DNA of 64,000 nt, taken from contig NZ_CP080492.1 in NCBI RefSeq assembly GCF_019464495.1, positions 1,798,001-1,862,000 on the forward strand, read 5' to 3'. Shown here piece after piece: positions 9,922 to 18,270 of this stretch (position 1 is the first letter of the stretch; every line of letters starts with the position of its first letter). Both the position numbers and the translations under genes were made by a program. The stretch comes from Leucobacter luti (lineage in GTDB: Bacteria > Actinomycetota > Actinomycetes > Actinomycetales > Microbacteriaceae). The notes under the pieces are model-generated. The model was given only the letters and a program-made list of their open reading frames with translations, was not told the origin of the DNA and ran no database searches.

Positions 9922-10914
9922 GTGAGTGCGCCAGAGTTCGCCCCAGCGCGCTGCGCCACTGATGCACCGCGCATCGCGGATGCACCGCGCATCGCGGAGT
10001 CCGAGTGGCGGGAGCTGGCAGCGGCCCACGCGGATCGCGCCGATGCGCTCACCGCAGGTCACCGTGAGCGCACGCAGCGCCGCGAGCGCCACCCGATTGA
10101 AGATTTTCTGTGGACCTATTACTCGGTGAGCCCCGGCGAGCTGCGGCGCTGGCACCCCGGCGCCGGACGAGTGCTTGCCGGTGCTGGTCCAGAACGTGGA
10201 GGGTGGAGACACTACCGGGAGACAGGTGCTGCGGGCAGGGACGCTGTCGTCGATCTCCCAGAGTTCTTTGCCCGCCGCCGTGGCACAGTCGACTACATTG
10301 AAGGGCTGCTCGCCGCGACGCTCGCACACACGCCCAAGTACGGCTGCTTCGGCCTCCACGAGTGGGCAATGGTGTACCGGATGACGCCAGAACAGCTGCG
10401 GCACACGACGCTGCCCTTGCGGATCGGACATGCTGCGACGGACCAGGTGGTCGAGTCACACTCGATCGGGTGTACGCACTTCGATGCGTACCGGTTCTTC
10501 ACCCCCGAGGCTGCGCCGCTCAACACGCTGCGCCCCACTCGCGAGACGCAGCCTGCGCTGGAGCAGGCTGGGTGCCTGCACGCGGGAATGGATGTGTACA
10601 AATGGGCAGCAAAGCTGGGCCCGATCGTGCCAGGAGAGGTGTTGCTCGACGCGTTCGTGCTCGCGCGTGACATTCGAGAGGTCGACATGCGGGCCTCCCC
10701 GTACGACGTCACCGGGTTCGTCGGGACAGACGGCAGCCTGCTCACCCCGATCCCGATCGAAACGCCCGCGGGGAAGCGAGCGTACGCGCGGCTGCAGCGC
10801 GGTTTCGCTGATCGCGGCAACGCGATCCGCAGCAGTGTGCTTGCAGCCATCGCAGTCGCGCGCACGGGAGATGCACTGGCGATGGCTGCGGGGACGACGC
10901 AGCGGGTCGCCTAG
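9922..10914 (+). CDS. 3-methyladenine DNA glycosylase-like protein (function unproven)
   Basis: The predicted protein is 330 aa from GTG 9922. Upstream in-frame starts extend into the region divergent from the giant gene and encode low-quality sequence. The segment HPIEDFLWTYYSVSPGELRR near residue 60 and the later GLHEWAMVY and HSIGCTHFDAYRFF stretches are hallmarks, from memory, of an actinobacterial family carrying the name 3-methyladenine DNA glycosylase. I see no helix-hairpin-helix or Tag/AlkA/Mpg catalytic motif, so the enzymatic role is doubtful. It is monocistronic, and its stop is one base from the stop of the convergent P-type ATPase gene. Two near-identical DAPRIA segments occur near the N-terminus (9959-10000), a small internal duplication. 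Confidence 0.6.
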   Translation: MSAPEFAPARCATDAPRIADAPRIAESEWRELAAAHADRADALTAGHRERTQRRERHPIEDFLWTYYSVSPGELRRWHPGAGRVLAGAGPERGGWRHYRETGAAGRDAVVDLPEFFARRRGTVDYIEGLLAATLAHTPKYGCFGLHEWAMVYRMTPEQLRHTTLPLRIGHAATDQVVESHSIGCTHFDAYRFFTPEAAPLNTLRPTRETQPALEQAGCLHAGMDVYKWAAKLGPIVPGEVLLDAFVLARDIREVDMRASPYDVTGFVGTDGSLLTPIPIETPAGKRAYARLQRGFADRGNAIRSSVLAAIAVARTGDALAMAAGTTQRVA

Positions 10915-10915
10915 C

Positions 10916-12784
10916 TCACTCCGCGCCCCGCCGACGCTTCGGGCCGCGGATCGCACGCAATGCGCCGAGAATCGCGACCAGGTCAACGAGTTCTTGCAGC
11001 CATGCGCCGAGCAACGCGGGGAGGAAGCCGAACGCCGCGATCATCATGAGCACGACGCTGAACCCGATCCCTAGCCAGATACTCTGCACGGCGATCCGCA
11101 CCGTGTCGCGGCCGATCTGCACGGCATCCGCGACTCCAGCAATACGGTCGAAGCGGTTCACCACGTCGGCTGATTCACTCGCGGCAGTCGAGCCACGCGC
11201 GCCCATAGCGAAGCCGACATCTGCCGCTGCAAGTACCGGAGCATCGTTCAGGCCGTCACCCGTCATGAGCAGTGGGCGAGGGTGCACGTCGGCGATAATC
11301 CGCACCTTGTCAGCGGGTGTGCATTCAGCGTGCACCTCACCGATGCGCAACTGGGCGGCGAGCGGATACGCTGTCGCCGCAACGTCACCCGTCACGACCA
11401 ACATCCGCTCGACACCGAGGCCGTGAAGCGCAGCAATCGTATCGATCGCGTCCTCCCGCAGGCGATCCCGCATCACGATGACCCCCGCGAAGCGATCGTT
11501 GCGGGCCACGTAAATCGCGAGCTCACCCGGCTCCAACTCGGCGTGCACCAGGTCGGATGCGACCTCGCGCACCCAGGCCGGCTTCCCCACACGGACCGTG
11601 CCGCCAGCGAGGCGAGCCGAAACCCCGTTCGTCGCGTACTCTTCCGCCTCGGTGACGGCGAGCAAGCTGAGGTCGCGCGCCTTCGCGGCTCCGACTACGG
11701 CGCTCGCAAGCACGTGTGAGGAGTAGACCTCAGCAGAAGCGGCGAGCTGCAGCACATCCTCTTCGGTGAAGCCAGGCTGGGTCAGAATCCGCCGGGGCTC
11801 GGGCTTGCCCGTCGTGAGCGTGCCCGTCTTGTCGAACGCCGCTGAGCGCACTCGCGCGAGCTGTTCCAGTGTGCCGCCTCCCTTGACGATCAGGCCTGCC
11901 TTCGCCGCACGGCTCATCCCCCCGAGGAACGCGACGGGTGCCGCAATCAGCAAAGGGCAGGGAGTCGCCACGACGAGCACCTCTGCAAAACGCACGGCAT
12001 CACCGCTGAGCCACCAGGCAAGCCCCGCAATCCCGAGCGACACGAGGGTGAACGGCACCGCGTAGCGATCCGCCATGCGCACCGTTTTCGCCTTGCTGTG
12101 CTGCGCGGTCTCGACCAGGCGGACGATCTGCTGGTATTGGCTGTCGCTCGCAAGTGCGGTCGCCCGCATGTGCACAGCAGCCGAGCCGTTGATCACACCG
12201 CTCGCGACTTTCTCTCCCGCGGCGCGATCCACCGGCAGGCTTTCCCCCGTGAGCGAGGATTCGTCAAAGGAGGCGGCATCCTCACACAAGATCGCGTCGA
12301 CCGGTACGAGGGCGCCAGGGCGCACCAGCAACGTATCCCCGATCATGATCTCGTGCACATCGACGACCTCCGTGCGCTCACCCCCGTCTTCATCAAGCTG
12401 CCCCTCCAGCACGCGGATGGCTTGGCTTGGCGCACGCTCCAGCAACGCGGTGAGCTCGCGCTTGGACCTGTTCTCTGCGTAGTCCTCGAGCGCCTCACCG
12501 CCCGTGAGCATCAGCACGACCACCAGCGCAGCCCACGGCTCGCCGACGAGCACCGCGGCGACGACCGCTGTGACCGCGAGGATATCGAGGCCCGCATGGC
12601 CACGCAGCAACTGCCGCACCATGCCGACGGCTTGCCAGGCCGCGATCAGCAGGGCATAGCCGCCGACGAGCCACGGCGCTGTGCTCCGCGCTGGAGTGGC
12701 GAGCAGGAGCAAGCCAACGATGCCGACAGCCGCGGTCGCCGCGACAAGCGGATACGCGCGGATTGCGCGACGGAGCTGGGTCAT
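10916..12784 (-). CDS. Heavy-metal P1B-type ATPase with TPC motif
   Basis: A 622-aa membrane pump predicted to export or import transition metal cations at the expense of ATP. The start at ATG 12784 follows a GGAGAG site at 9-bp spacing; the upstream in-frame ATG lacks one. It has no N-terminal metal-binding domain. Two pairs of N-terminal membrane helices are followed by the actuator TGES loop. The membrane metal site reads ATPCPLLIAAP near residue 272, so the usual CPC is TPC. The phosphorylation motif FDKTGTLTTG (Asp about 318), the nucleotide-domain motifs and MTGDGLNDAPVL are intact. Two C-terminal helices end the protein. TPC-type pumps are less well characterised than CPC copper or zinc pumps, so the metal is not assigned. 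No metal regulator or chaperone is adjacent. Confidence 0.88.
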   Translation of the reverse strand: MTQLRRAIRAYPLVAATAAVGIVGLLLLATPARSTAPWLVGGYALLIAAWQAVGMVRQLLRGHAGLDILAVTAVVAAVLVGEPWAALVVVLMLTGGEALEDYAENRSKRELTALLERAPSQAIRVLEGQLDEDGGERTEVVDVHEIMIGDTLLVRPGALVPVDAILCEDAASFDESSLTGESLPVDRAAGEKVASGVINGSAAVHMRATALASDSQYQQIVRLVETAQHSKAKTVRMADRYAVPFTLVSLGIAGLAWWLSGDAVRFAEVLVVATPCPLLIAAPVAFLGGMSRAAKAGLIVKGGGTLEQLARVRSAAFDKTGTLTTGKPEPRRILTQPGFTEEDVLQLAASAEVYSSHVLASAVVGAAKARDLSLLAVTEAEEYATNGVSARLAGGTVRVGKPAWVREVASDLVHAELEPGELAIYVARNDRFAGVIVMRDRLREDAIDTIAALHGLGVERMLVVTGDVAATAYPLAAQLRIGEVHAECTPADKVRIIADVHPRPLLMTGDGLNDAPVLAAADVGFAMGARGSTAASESADVVNRFDRIAGVADAVQIGRDTVRIAVQSIWLGIGFSVVLMMIAAFGFLPALLGAWLQELVDLVAILGALRAIRGPKRRRGAE

Positions 12785-12919
12785 AGCTGCATTCTCTCCA
12801 CACTCGGGCGGATTTCGCAGCATTCGCGCCGTTTCAGCCCCCGCGTGCCGCGCGCCTCGGGGACTCGCAGGTGACTGCGGCCCCCGGGTCTCCCGGCGCG
12901 AGCGGGGGTGTCGCAGTGC

Positions 12920-13894
12920 TCAGCGTTCTCGGGTCTCCCGGGACCCGGATCCCCCGCGGCGTGATTCCGCCCAGCGCACGGGTGAGCGACCGCGTTCGCG
13001 CGTGAACGCACGGATGAAGGCTGCGGAGTCCGAGTATCCACTCTCGCGTGAGATCGCCGCGACCGTCATCCCGGTCTGGTCCCGCTGCAGCAGGAGACGC
13101 TCAGCGTGCTGCAGCCTCGTGCGTCTGAGAAACGCTGCCGGAGTATCGGCTTCCTCAGCGAACAGCGCGTGTACTTGCCGCGGCGACAGGAAATGCTGGG
13201 CGGCGAGCTGCTCCACCGTCAGCTCCGGGTCTGCAAGTTGCTCACGCAGTGACGAGCGAAGCGCGGCGAGACGCTTGAGCCGCTCTCCGACCTCGGGGCC
13301 GCGCTGCGCCAGCAGCCCGCGCACGACGGCCGAAAACACTTCAGCAGCGGCGCGCGCCAGCGCTGCACCAACGCCCACCCCTGCGCCGGCGCTGAGCGCG
13401 AGCTGCGGAGACTGCAACCCGTAGACGAGGCCGCGCAACGCAACCTGGCCTGGCACATCAGCACCAATCCGGTGCGCACTCGCCTGCGACACCATGTGTG
13501 CCGGGAGGCCGGCAAGCGAGCGACTGAGTTGCAGCACGATCAGCGACTGCTGTGGTGTCGGCAATTCGAAGCGGAACGGCACATCGCCCTCGCAGATCGC
13601 CACAGCCCCCTCTCCGATCGAGACGGCCCGCCCGCGCTGGATCAGCGTCGACTGGCCGTTGAGCTGCATGAGCACAAGCAGTTCCTGGGCCTGGCCCGCG
13701 TCGATCAACGCCGCCGGACGATCGAGCAGTTGCGCGCCGGTCTCGATCCGGCTCACGCGGAGATCAGGCGAGAATTCCCGCTGGGTTGCCCACGCTGAGA
13801 ACTCCGCATCGTATGGCCGGCAACTGATCGGTCCGAAAATCCGATTCGCGCTCGCTCGCCATCCGTCGGCATCCCACACGCTCTTGGCTTCCAT
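12920..13894 (-). CDS. AraC-family transcriptional regulator
   Basis: A 324-aa regulator. Residues about 20-190 form a cupin-like ligand-binding domain of the AraC_binding_2 type. The C-terminal hundred residues hold two helix-turn-helices: LTVEQLAAQHFLSPRQVHALF and, later, MTVAAISRESGYSDSAAFIRAF, followed by the conserved SPVRW. It is divergently transcribed from the formaldehyde dehydrogenase gene (206-bp gap) and probably controls it. This pairing, an AraC_binding_2 regulator beside an aldehyde or alcohol dehydrogenase, is common in actinobacteria. The inducer is unknown. Confidence 0.9.
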   Translation of the reverse strand: MEAKSVWDADGWRASANRIFGPISCRPYDAEFSAWATQREFSPDLRVSRIETGAQLLDRPAALIDAGQAQELLVLMQLNGQSTLIQRGRAVSIGEGAVAICEGDVPFRFELPTPQQSLIVLQLSRSLAGLPAHMVSQASAHRIGADVPGQVALRGLVYGLQSPQLALSAGAGVGVGAALARAAAEVFSAVVRGLLAQRGPEVGERLKRLAALRSSLREQLADPELTVEQLAAQHFLSPRQVHALFAEEADTPAAFLRRTRLQHAERLLLQRDQTGMTVAAISRESGYSDSAAFIRAFTRERGRSPVRWAESRRGGSGSRETRER

Positions 13895-14100
13895 AGTTCA
13901 CCTGGCGAGCACCTCTCCCGCGGCCAGAGCCGCGACACTGCGTCCCCAGCAGGCACGCGGTGCACGCCGCAGCCTGGGCCAACGCTCGTGCAGCCCCGGC
14001 AACACAACCTGTGCCGAGTGCAACCTACCGTGGTGGTACCGGTGAGTGTACACGGTGCAGATGGGCGTGATGAAGCGTCCACAACAGATCGGAGACTGGC
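13895..14100. promoter_or_regulatory. Divergent promoter region, AraC regulator / fdhA
   Basis: A 206-bp intergenic region serves both divergent genes. It contains short dyads near 14030-14062 (GGTACC, and GTGTACAC within GAGTGTACACGGT) that could be regulator sites. A GGAG ribosome site lies 6 bp before the fdhA ATG. I could not identify a convincing -35/-10 pair. Confidence 0.35.
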
Positions 14101-15312
14101 ATGACTGGCAATCGGATTGTTGTTTACAAGGGGCCCGGCGAGGTAGCGGTTGAGGAGGTCGAGTACCCCACCCTCGAGATCCCCGCAGAAGTGGCCAACT
14201 GGCTCGGAATCAAACGCTCGGCGCCGCACGCGGTGATCCTAAAACTCGTCACCACGAATATCTGCGGCAGCGATCAGCACATGGTGCGCGGCCGCACCAC
14301 AGCGCCGGTGGGGCAGACACTCGGACACGAGATCACCGGTGAGGTGATCGAAGTGGGTGATGACGTCCTGTTCCACAAGGTCGGCGATATCTGTTCGGTG
14401 CCGTTCAATATCGCCTGCGGCCGTTGCCGAATGTGCAATGAAGGGAAAACCGGGATCTGTCTGAACGTGAATCCGGCCCGCGCTGGCGCGGCATATGGCT
14501 ATGTCGACATGGGCGGCTGGCTGGGCGGCCAGGCCGAATACGTGATGGTGCCGTATGCGGATTTCAACCTATTGAAATTCCCCGATCGCGACGAAGCACT
14601 CGACAAGATCCTCGACCTCACGATGCTCTCGGACATCTTCCCTACTGGCTATCACGGCGCGGTCTCTGCGGGGACGACGACCGGGTCCACGGTCTACGTC
14701 GCCGGCGCAGGGCCGGTGGGGCTCGCTGCGGCGTACTCCGCGCAGTTGCTCGGCGCAGCCACGGTGATTGTTGGGGATATGAACGCTGACCGGCTGCGGC
14801 AAGCGGAGAGCTTCGGCTGCGCCACAGTCAACCTCTCGACGGGCAACAGCCTGGCCGACATGATCGCCGATATCCTCGGCGAGCCGGAGGTGGATGCAGC
14901 AGTCGACGCGGTGGGATTCGAGGCCAGAGGGCACGGCGAGGGCGCATCGGAGGCCCCGGCAACTGTGCTGAATGACGTGATGAGTATCGCGCGAGCAGGC
15001 GCATCCCTCGGCATCCCGGGACTGTATGTCACGGGGGATCCGGGCGCCGTGGATGACGCGGCGAAGCGCGGGCAAATCGGGGTTCGCCTCGGCCTGGGCT
15101 GGGCGAAATCGCACCAGCTCGTCACAGGTCAGTGCCCGGTGAAAAAGTACAACCGGCAGTTGATGAACCTGATCCTCGCGGATCGGGCCCACATCGCAGA
15201 TGCCGTCGGTGCCACCGCGATTAGCCTCGACGAGGCGCCACGCGGGTACGCGGAGTTCGACGCCGGCGCCGCGGAGAAGTTCGTGATCGACCCGCACGGC
15301 ATGATCCGCTAG
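14101..15312 (+). CDS. fdhA: Glutathione-independent formaldehyde dehydrogenase
   Basis: A 403-aa zinc-dependent medium-chain dehydrogenase oxidising formaldehyde to formate with tightly bound NAD. The catalytic-zinc residues are Cys in TNICGSDQHM and His in LGHEITGE. Four clustered cysteines (CGRCRMCNEGKTGIC) form the structural zinc site. GAGPVGLAAAY is the NAD-binding Rossmann loop. The long insertions (SDQHMVRGRTT, and AAYGYVDMGGWLGGQAEYV) separate FdhA from ordinary alcohol dehydrogenases. An AraC regulator lies divergently upstream and a strong terminator follows. The likely role is cytosolic formaldehyde detoxification; a related aldehyde dismutase activity cannot be excluded. Confidence 0.92.
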   Translation: MTGNRIVVYKGPGEVAVEEVEYPTLEIPAEVANWLGIKRSAPHAVILKLVTTNICGSDQHMVRGRTTAPVGQTLGHEITGEVIEVGDDVLFHKVGDICSVPFNIACGRCRMCNEGKTGICLNVNPARAGAAYGYVDMGGWLGGQAEYVMVPYADFNLLKFPDRDEALDKILDLTMLSDIFPTGYHGAVSAGTTTGSTVYVAGAGPVGLAAAYSAQLLGAATVIVGDMNADRLRQAESFGCATVNLSTGNSLADMIADILGEPEVDAAVDAVGFEARGHGEGASEAPATVLNDVMSIARAGASLGIPGLYVTGDPGAVDDAAKRGQIGVRLGLGWAKSHQLVTGQCPVKKYNRQLMNLILADRAHIADAVGATAISLDEAPRGYAEFDAGAAEKFVIDPHGMIR

Positions 15313-15320
15313 TTCGAACT

Positions 15321-15370
15321 GAGGCCAGGTGGGGTGGGCGTGTGCCCGCCTCACCTGGCCTCCCCCTTTT
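15321..15370 (+). terminator. Rho-independent terminator of fdhA
   Basis: An 11-bp perfect stem (GAGGCCAGGTG at 15321 with CACCTGGCCTC at 15352-15362) encloses further GC pairing and a TGTG loop. It is followed by CCCCCTTTT. It starts 8 bp after the fdhA stop codon. Confidence 0.85.
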
Positions 15371-15424
15371 CATGGGTCGAAATTCGGACCTTCCCCGGCC
15401 CGAAGCCCCAAACTTCGACCCATG
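15371..15424. repeat. 54-bp imperfect palindrome between convergent genes
   Basis: The outer 11 bp (CATGGGTCGAA at 15371-15381 and TTCGACCCATG at 15414-15424) are perfectly complementary. Partial pairing continues inward, so the whole 54 bp can fold as one hairpin. It directly follows the fdhA terminator and faces the 3-prime end of the chorismate mutase gene. It lacks a T-run, so it may be a reverse-strand terminator, an intergenic repeat element, or both. Between it and 15505 lies an 11-bp direct repeat (GCTAGCGGCGG at 15483 and 15494) that runs into the chorismate mutase stop codon. Confidence 0.7.
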
Positions 15425-15505
15425 AACCGCGCGCCGAGCTCCCGCGCGTGACAGGACCCCTCGGTGCAGGTCGCGCGGGCGAGCTAGCGGCGGGCTAGCG
15501 GCGGG

Positions 15506-15802
15506 CTAGCGCTCCGCCGCGATTTCCGTGTGGTGCTGAATCACTTCAGCGACCACGAAGTTGAACCACTTCTCTGCGAACTCCGGGTCGAGGTGCGCGT
15601 CCTCAGCGAGGCTCCGCAGCCGTGCGATCTGGCGCGTCTCCCGCGACGGATCAGACGCCGGCATCTCGTTCTCGGCTTTCAGCAGCCCGACCTCCTGCGT
15701 GCATCTGAACCGCTCAGCGAGCATGTGCACGAGGGCCGCATCGATGTTGTCGATGCTCGAACGGAGGCGGTCGAGCCGCTCCACAGGGGTCAGGTCAGTC
15801 AT
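15506..15802 (-). CDS. Chorismate mutase, AroQ class
   Basis: A 98-aa all-helical chorismate mutase that converts chorismate to prephenate for Phe/Tyr synthesis. The first helix RLRSSIDNIDAALVHMLAER is the standard AroQ helix, with the active-site Arg in the LRSSID segment. RFRCTQEVGLLKAEN and the R-E-T-R segment of the later helices supply further substrate contacts. The length fits the monofunctional actinobacterial type. There is no secretion signal. It lies 25 bp downstream of purA and may be cotranscribed with it. Confidence 0.88.
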   Translation of the reverse strand: MTDLTPVERLDRLRSSIDNIDAALVHMLAERFRCTQEVGLLKAENEMPASDPSRETRQIARLRSLAEDAHLDPEFAEKWFNFVVAEVIQHHTEIAAER

Positions 15803-15827
15803 GATTCCTTCTGGTTCCTCGGGCGCG

Positions 15828-17114
15828 CTAGCTCAGGAGATCGTGCAGTTCGACGACCTGCTCGCGCTCGGGCCCTACGCCGACGGCGGAGAACCTCGCT
15901 CCGCTCATGGCCTCGAGCGCAGTGATGTAGTCCTGCGCATTCTTCGGCAGCTCAGCGAAGGTGCGGCATCCCGTGATGTCCTCTGCCCAGCCGGGGAACT
16001 CCTGATAGATAGGTGTCGCGTGGTGAAAGTCCGACTGGTTCACGGGCATCTCGTCGTGGCGCACGCCATTGACGTCGTATGCGACGCAGACGGGAATCGT
16101 CTCCAGGCCGGAGAGCACGTCGAGCTTGGTGAGCACGAAGTCCGTGACCCCGTTGATCCGAGCCGCGTAGCGCGCCATCGGAGCGTCGTACCAGCCGCAG
16201 CGGCGCGCACGCCCGGTGGTCACCCCGACCTCGCCGCCCTTGACCTGCAAGAACTCGCCCATTTCGTCGAAGAGCTCCGTGGGGAACGGCCCCGAGCCGA
16301 CACGGGTCGTGTAGGCCTTGATGACGGCGATGATCCGGTCGATCTGGTGCGGCGGAACGCCCGAGCCGGTCGAGGCGCCACCCGAGGTTGCGTTCGAGCT
16401 CGTCACGAACGGGTAGGTGCCGTGATCGATGTCGAGCATCGTCGCCTGGCCCGCCTCGTACAGCACGGTCTTGTCGTCGGCGAGCGCGTTGTGCAGCAGC
16501 AGCCCGGTGTCGCACACCATCGGCTCCAGCAGTTCGCGATAGCTCAGCAGATCTGCCACAACTTCATCGGCAGAGATCGCACGCCGGTTGTAGATCTTGA
16601 CGAGCACCTGGTTCTTGAACTCGAGCGCCGCCTCCACCTTCTGGCGCAGGATCCCCTCGTCGAAGATGTCCTGGATCCGGATCCCGACACGATTGATCTT
16701 GTCCGCGTACGCGGGGCCAATCCCGCGCCCGGTGGTGCCGATCTGCCGCTTCCCGAGGAAACGCTCCGTGACCTTATCGAGGGTGCGGTGGTACTCGGTG
16801 ATGACGTGCGCGTTGGCGCTCACCTTCAGCTTGGACACGTCGACTCCGCGCTCCTTGAGCGCGTCCAGCTCCAACTTCAGCACGGCGAGGTCCACGACGA
16901 CCCCGTTCGCGATGACGGGGACGACCCCCGGCGTGAGAATGCCGGACGGCAGCAGGTGGAGCGCGTACTTCTGGTCGCCGATGACGACGGTGTGGCCGGC
17001 GTTGTTGCCGCCGTTGAATTTGACGACATAGTCGACGCGGCTTCCGAGGAGATCGGTCGCGCGACCCTTCCCCTCGTCGCCCCACTGGGCACCGGTGATG
17101 AGCACTGCGGGCAT
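15828..17114 (-). CDS. purA: Adenylosuccinate synthetase
   Basis: A 428-aa GTP-dependent enzyme joining IMP and aspartate to make adenylosuccinate, the first step to AMP. The N-terminal [12 protein letters not shown]-loop carries the catalytic Asp. NAGHT, with the catalytic His, follows near residue 40. The [11 protein letters not shown] segment binds IMP, and the C-terminal TKLDVLSG is the GTP guanine-binding motif. The length is normal. An AAGGGG ribosome site precedes ATG 17114. This is a single-copy housekeeping gene and a useful phylogenetic marker within the window. Confidence 0.97.
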   Translation of the reverse strand: MPAVLITGAQWGDEGKGRATDLLGSRVDYVVKFNGGNNAGHTVVIGDQKYALHLLPSGILTPGVVPVIANGVVVDLAVLKLELDALKERGVDVSKLKVSANAHVITEYHRTLDKVTERFLGKRQIGTTGRGIGPAYADKINRVGIRIQDIFDEGILRQKVEAALEFKNQVLVKIYNRRAISADEVVADLLSYRELLEPMVCDTGLLLHNALADDKTVLYEAGQATMLDIDHGTYPFVTSSNATSGGASTGSGVPPHQIDRIIAVIKAYTTRVGSGPFPTELFDEMGEFLQVKGGEVGVTTGRARRCGWYDAPMARYAARINGVTDFVLTKLDVLSGLETIPVCVAYDVNGVRHDEMPVNQSDFHHATPIYQEFPGWAEDITGCRTFAELPKNAQDYITALEAMSGARFSAVGVGPEREQVVELHDLLS

Positions 17115-17246
17115 TTCAGCCCCTTTCTGAGCACTGGCAGATACTGGCCTAGTCTACCCGGAGCCCCAGACAACACAGCCGACGCGGTCAGGAAGCGGTC
17201 TAGGCTGAGGGTGTTCAGACCGCGAATCGAGCGCAGAAGAGGCCCC

Positions 17247-18239
17247 ATGAACTCCCGTCGCATCGTCATCGGAGGGGCGTCTGGCACCCTCGGAGCCCGG
17301 CTCGTCGCCGAGCTCACCGCCGACGGCTGGGAGGTTGCCACTGTCGGGCGCGGCGCGGCAGATGCTGGCTGGGATGACCCGGCTCGCCTCCTGGAGTTGG
17401 TGGACGGCGCAACCGCCGTGATCGGGCTCTCGGGGAAGAGCGTTGACTGCCGCTACACGGATGCGAACCGCGACGAGATCCTGCGCTCACGGGTCGACAC
17501 CACCCGCGCGCTCTCCGACGCCATCGCTGCGAGTGCGCAGCCGCCCCAGGTCTGGCTCAACGCGAGCACGACCACGATCTACCGGCACGCAATGGACCGG
17601 CCGCAAACGGAGCGCGACGGGGAACTCGGAAGCGGCTTCTCCGTCGATGTCGCCCGCGCCTGGGAACGCGAGTTCACCGCGGCAGCACTGCCAGGCACTC
17701 GCAGAGTCGCGCTGCGCACCTCTGTGGTGCTCTGCGATGGCCCGGCCACGAAGATCCTGTTCAGGCTCGCGCGGCTCGGTGTTGGCGGGCCGCAGATCGA
17801 TGGCCGCTGGTTCCCGCACCGCCGCTACCGGGGCATCGGCCCGGAGGCTTCGTCCCCGGAACCCCCAACGAGTCGCCATACCCGCGGCAGGCAGCGCTTC
17901 ACCTGGGTCCACATCGACGACTTCGTCGGTGCCGTGCGCTTTATCCTCGCGCATGACGAGCTCGCTGGCCCGATCAATATCGCCGCGCCGGGGGTGAGCG
18001 ATAACCGCACGCTGATGCGGATCCTGCGCCACTGCGTGGGAGCACCGATCGGGCTGCCAGCGTTTCGGTGGATGCTAGAGCCAGCGGCCTGGGTGCTGCG
18101 CACCGAATCGGAGATGGTGCTCAAGAGCCGGTGGGCGCCACCTGAGGCGCTGCTCGCCGCCGGTTTCGAGTTCCGCTGGCCCGAATTAGAGCCAGCGTTG
18201 CGCGACATCGGCGCGGGGCTTAGAACAGCCGGGGAGTAG
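17247..18239 (+). CDS. TIGR01777-family NAD-dependent epimerase/dehydratase-like protein
   Basis: A 330-aa extended short-chain dehydrogenase fold. The ATG at 17247 has an AGAAGAGG site upstream; the same frame is open far upstream but that part is antisense to purA. The glycine-rich loop GGASGTLGARL binds NAD(P). LSGKSVDCRYT, NASTTTIYRH and VHIDDFVGAVRFI are typical of the YfcH/SulA-like family, which ends in a DUF1731 domain; here that domain contains LKSRWAPPEALLAAGFEFRWP. The substrate of the family is not established. It is divergent from purA. Confidence 0.85.
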   Translation: MNSRRIVIGGASGTLGARLVAELTADGWEVATVGRGAADAGWDDPARLLELVDGATAVIGLSGKSVDCRYTDANRDEILRSRVDTTRALSDAIAASAQPPQVWLNASTTTIYRHAMDRPQTERDGELGSGFSVDVARAWEREFTAAALPGTRRVALRTSVVLCDGPATKILFRLARLGVGGPQIDGRWFPHRRYRGIGPEASSPEPPTSRHTRGRQRFTWVHIDDFVGAVRFILAHDELAGPINIAAPGVSDNRTLMRILRHCVGAPIGLPAFRWMLEPAAWVLRTESEMVLKSRWAPPEALLAAGFEFRWPELEPALRDIGAGLRTAGE

Positions 18240-18270
18240 GCAAGATACGCTGTCCCCGGAAGGGGGAATC

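Noticed and set aside
15561..17246. Plus-strand frame continuous with the TIGR01777 epimerase
   Set aside because: The upstream part is antisense to chorismate mutase and purA; a proper ATG with ribosome site lies at 17247.
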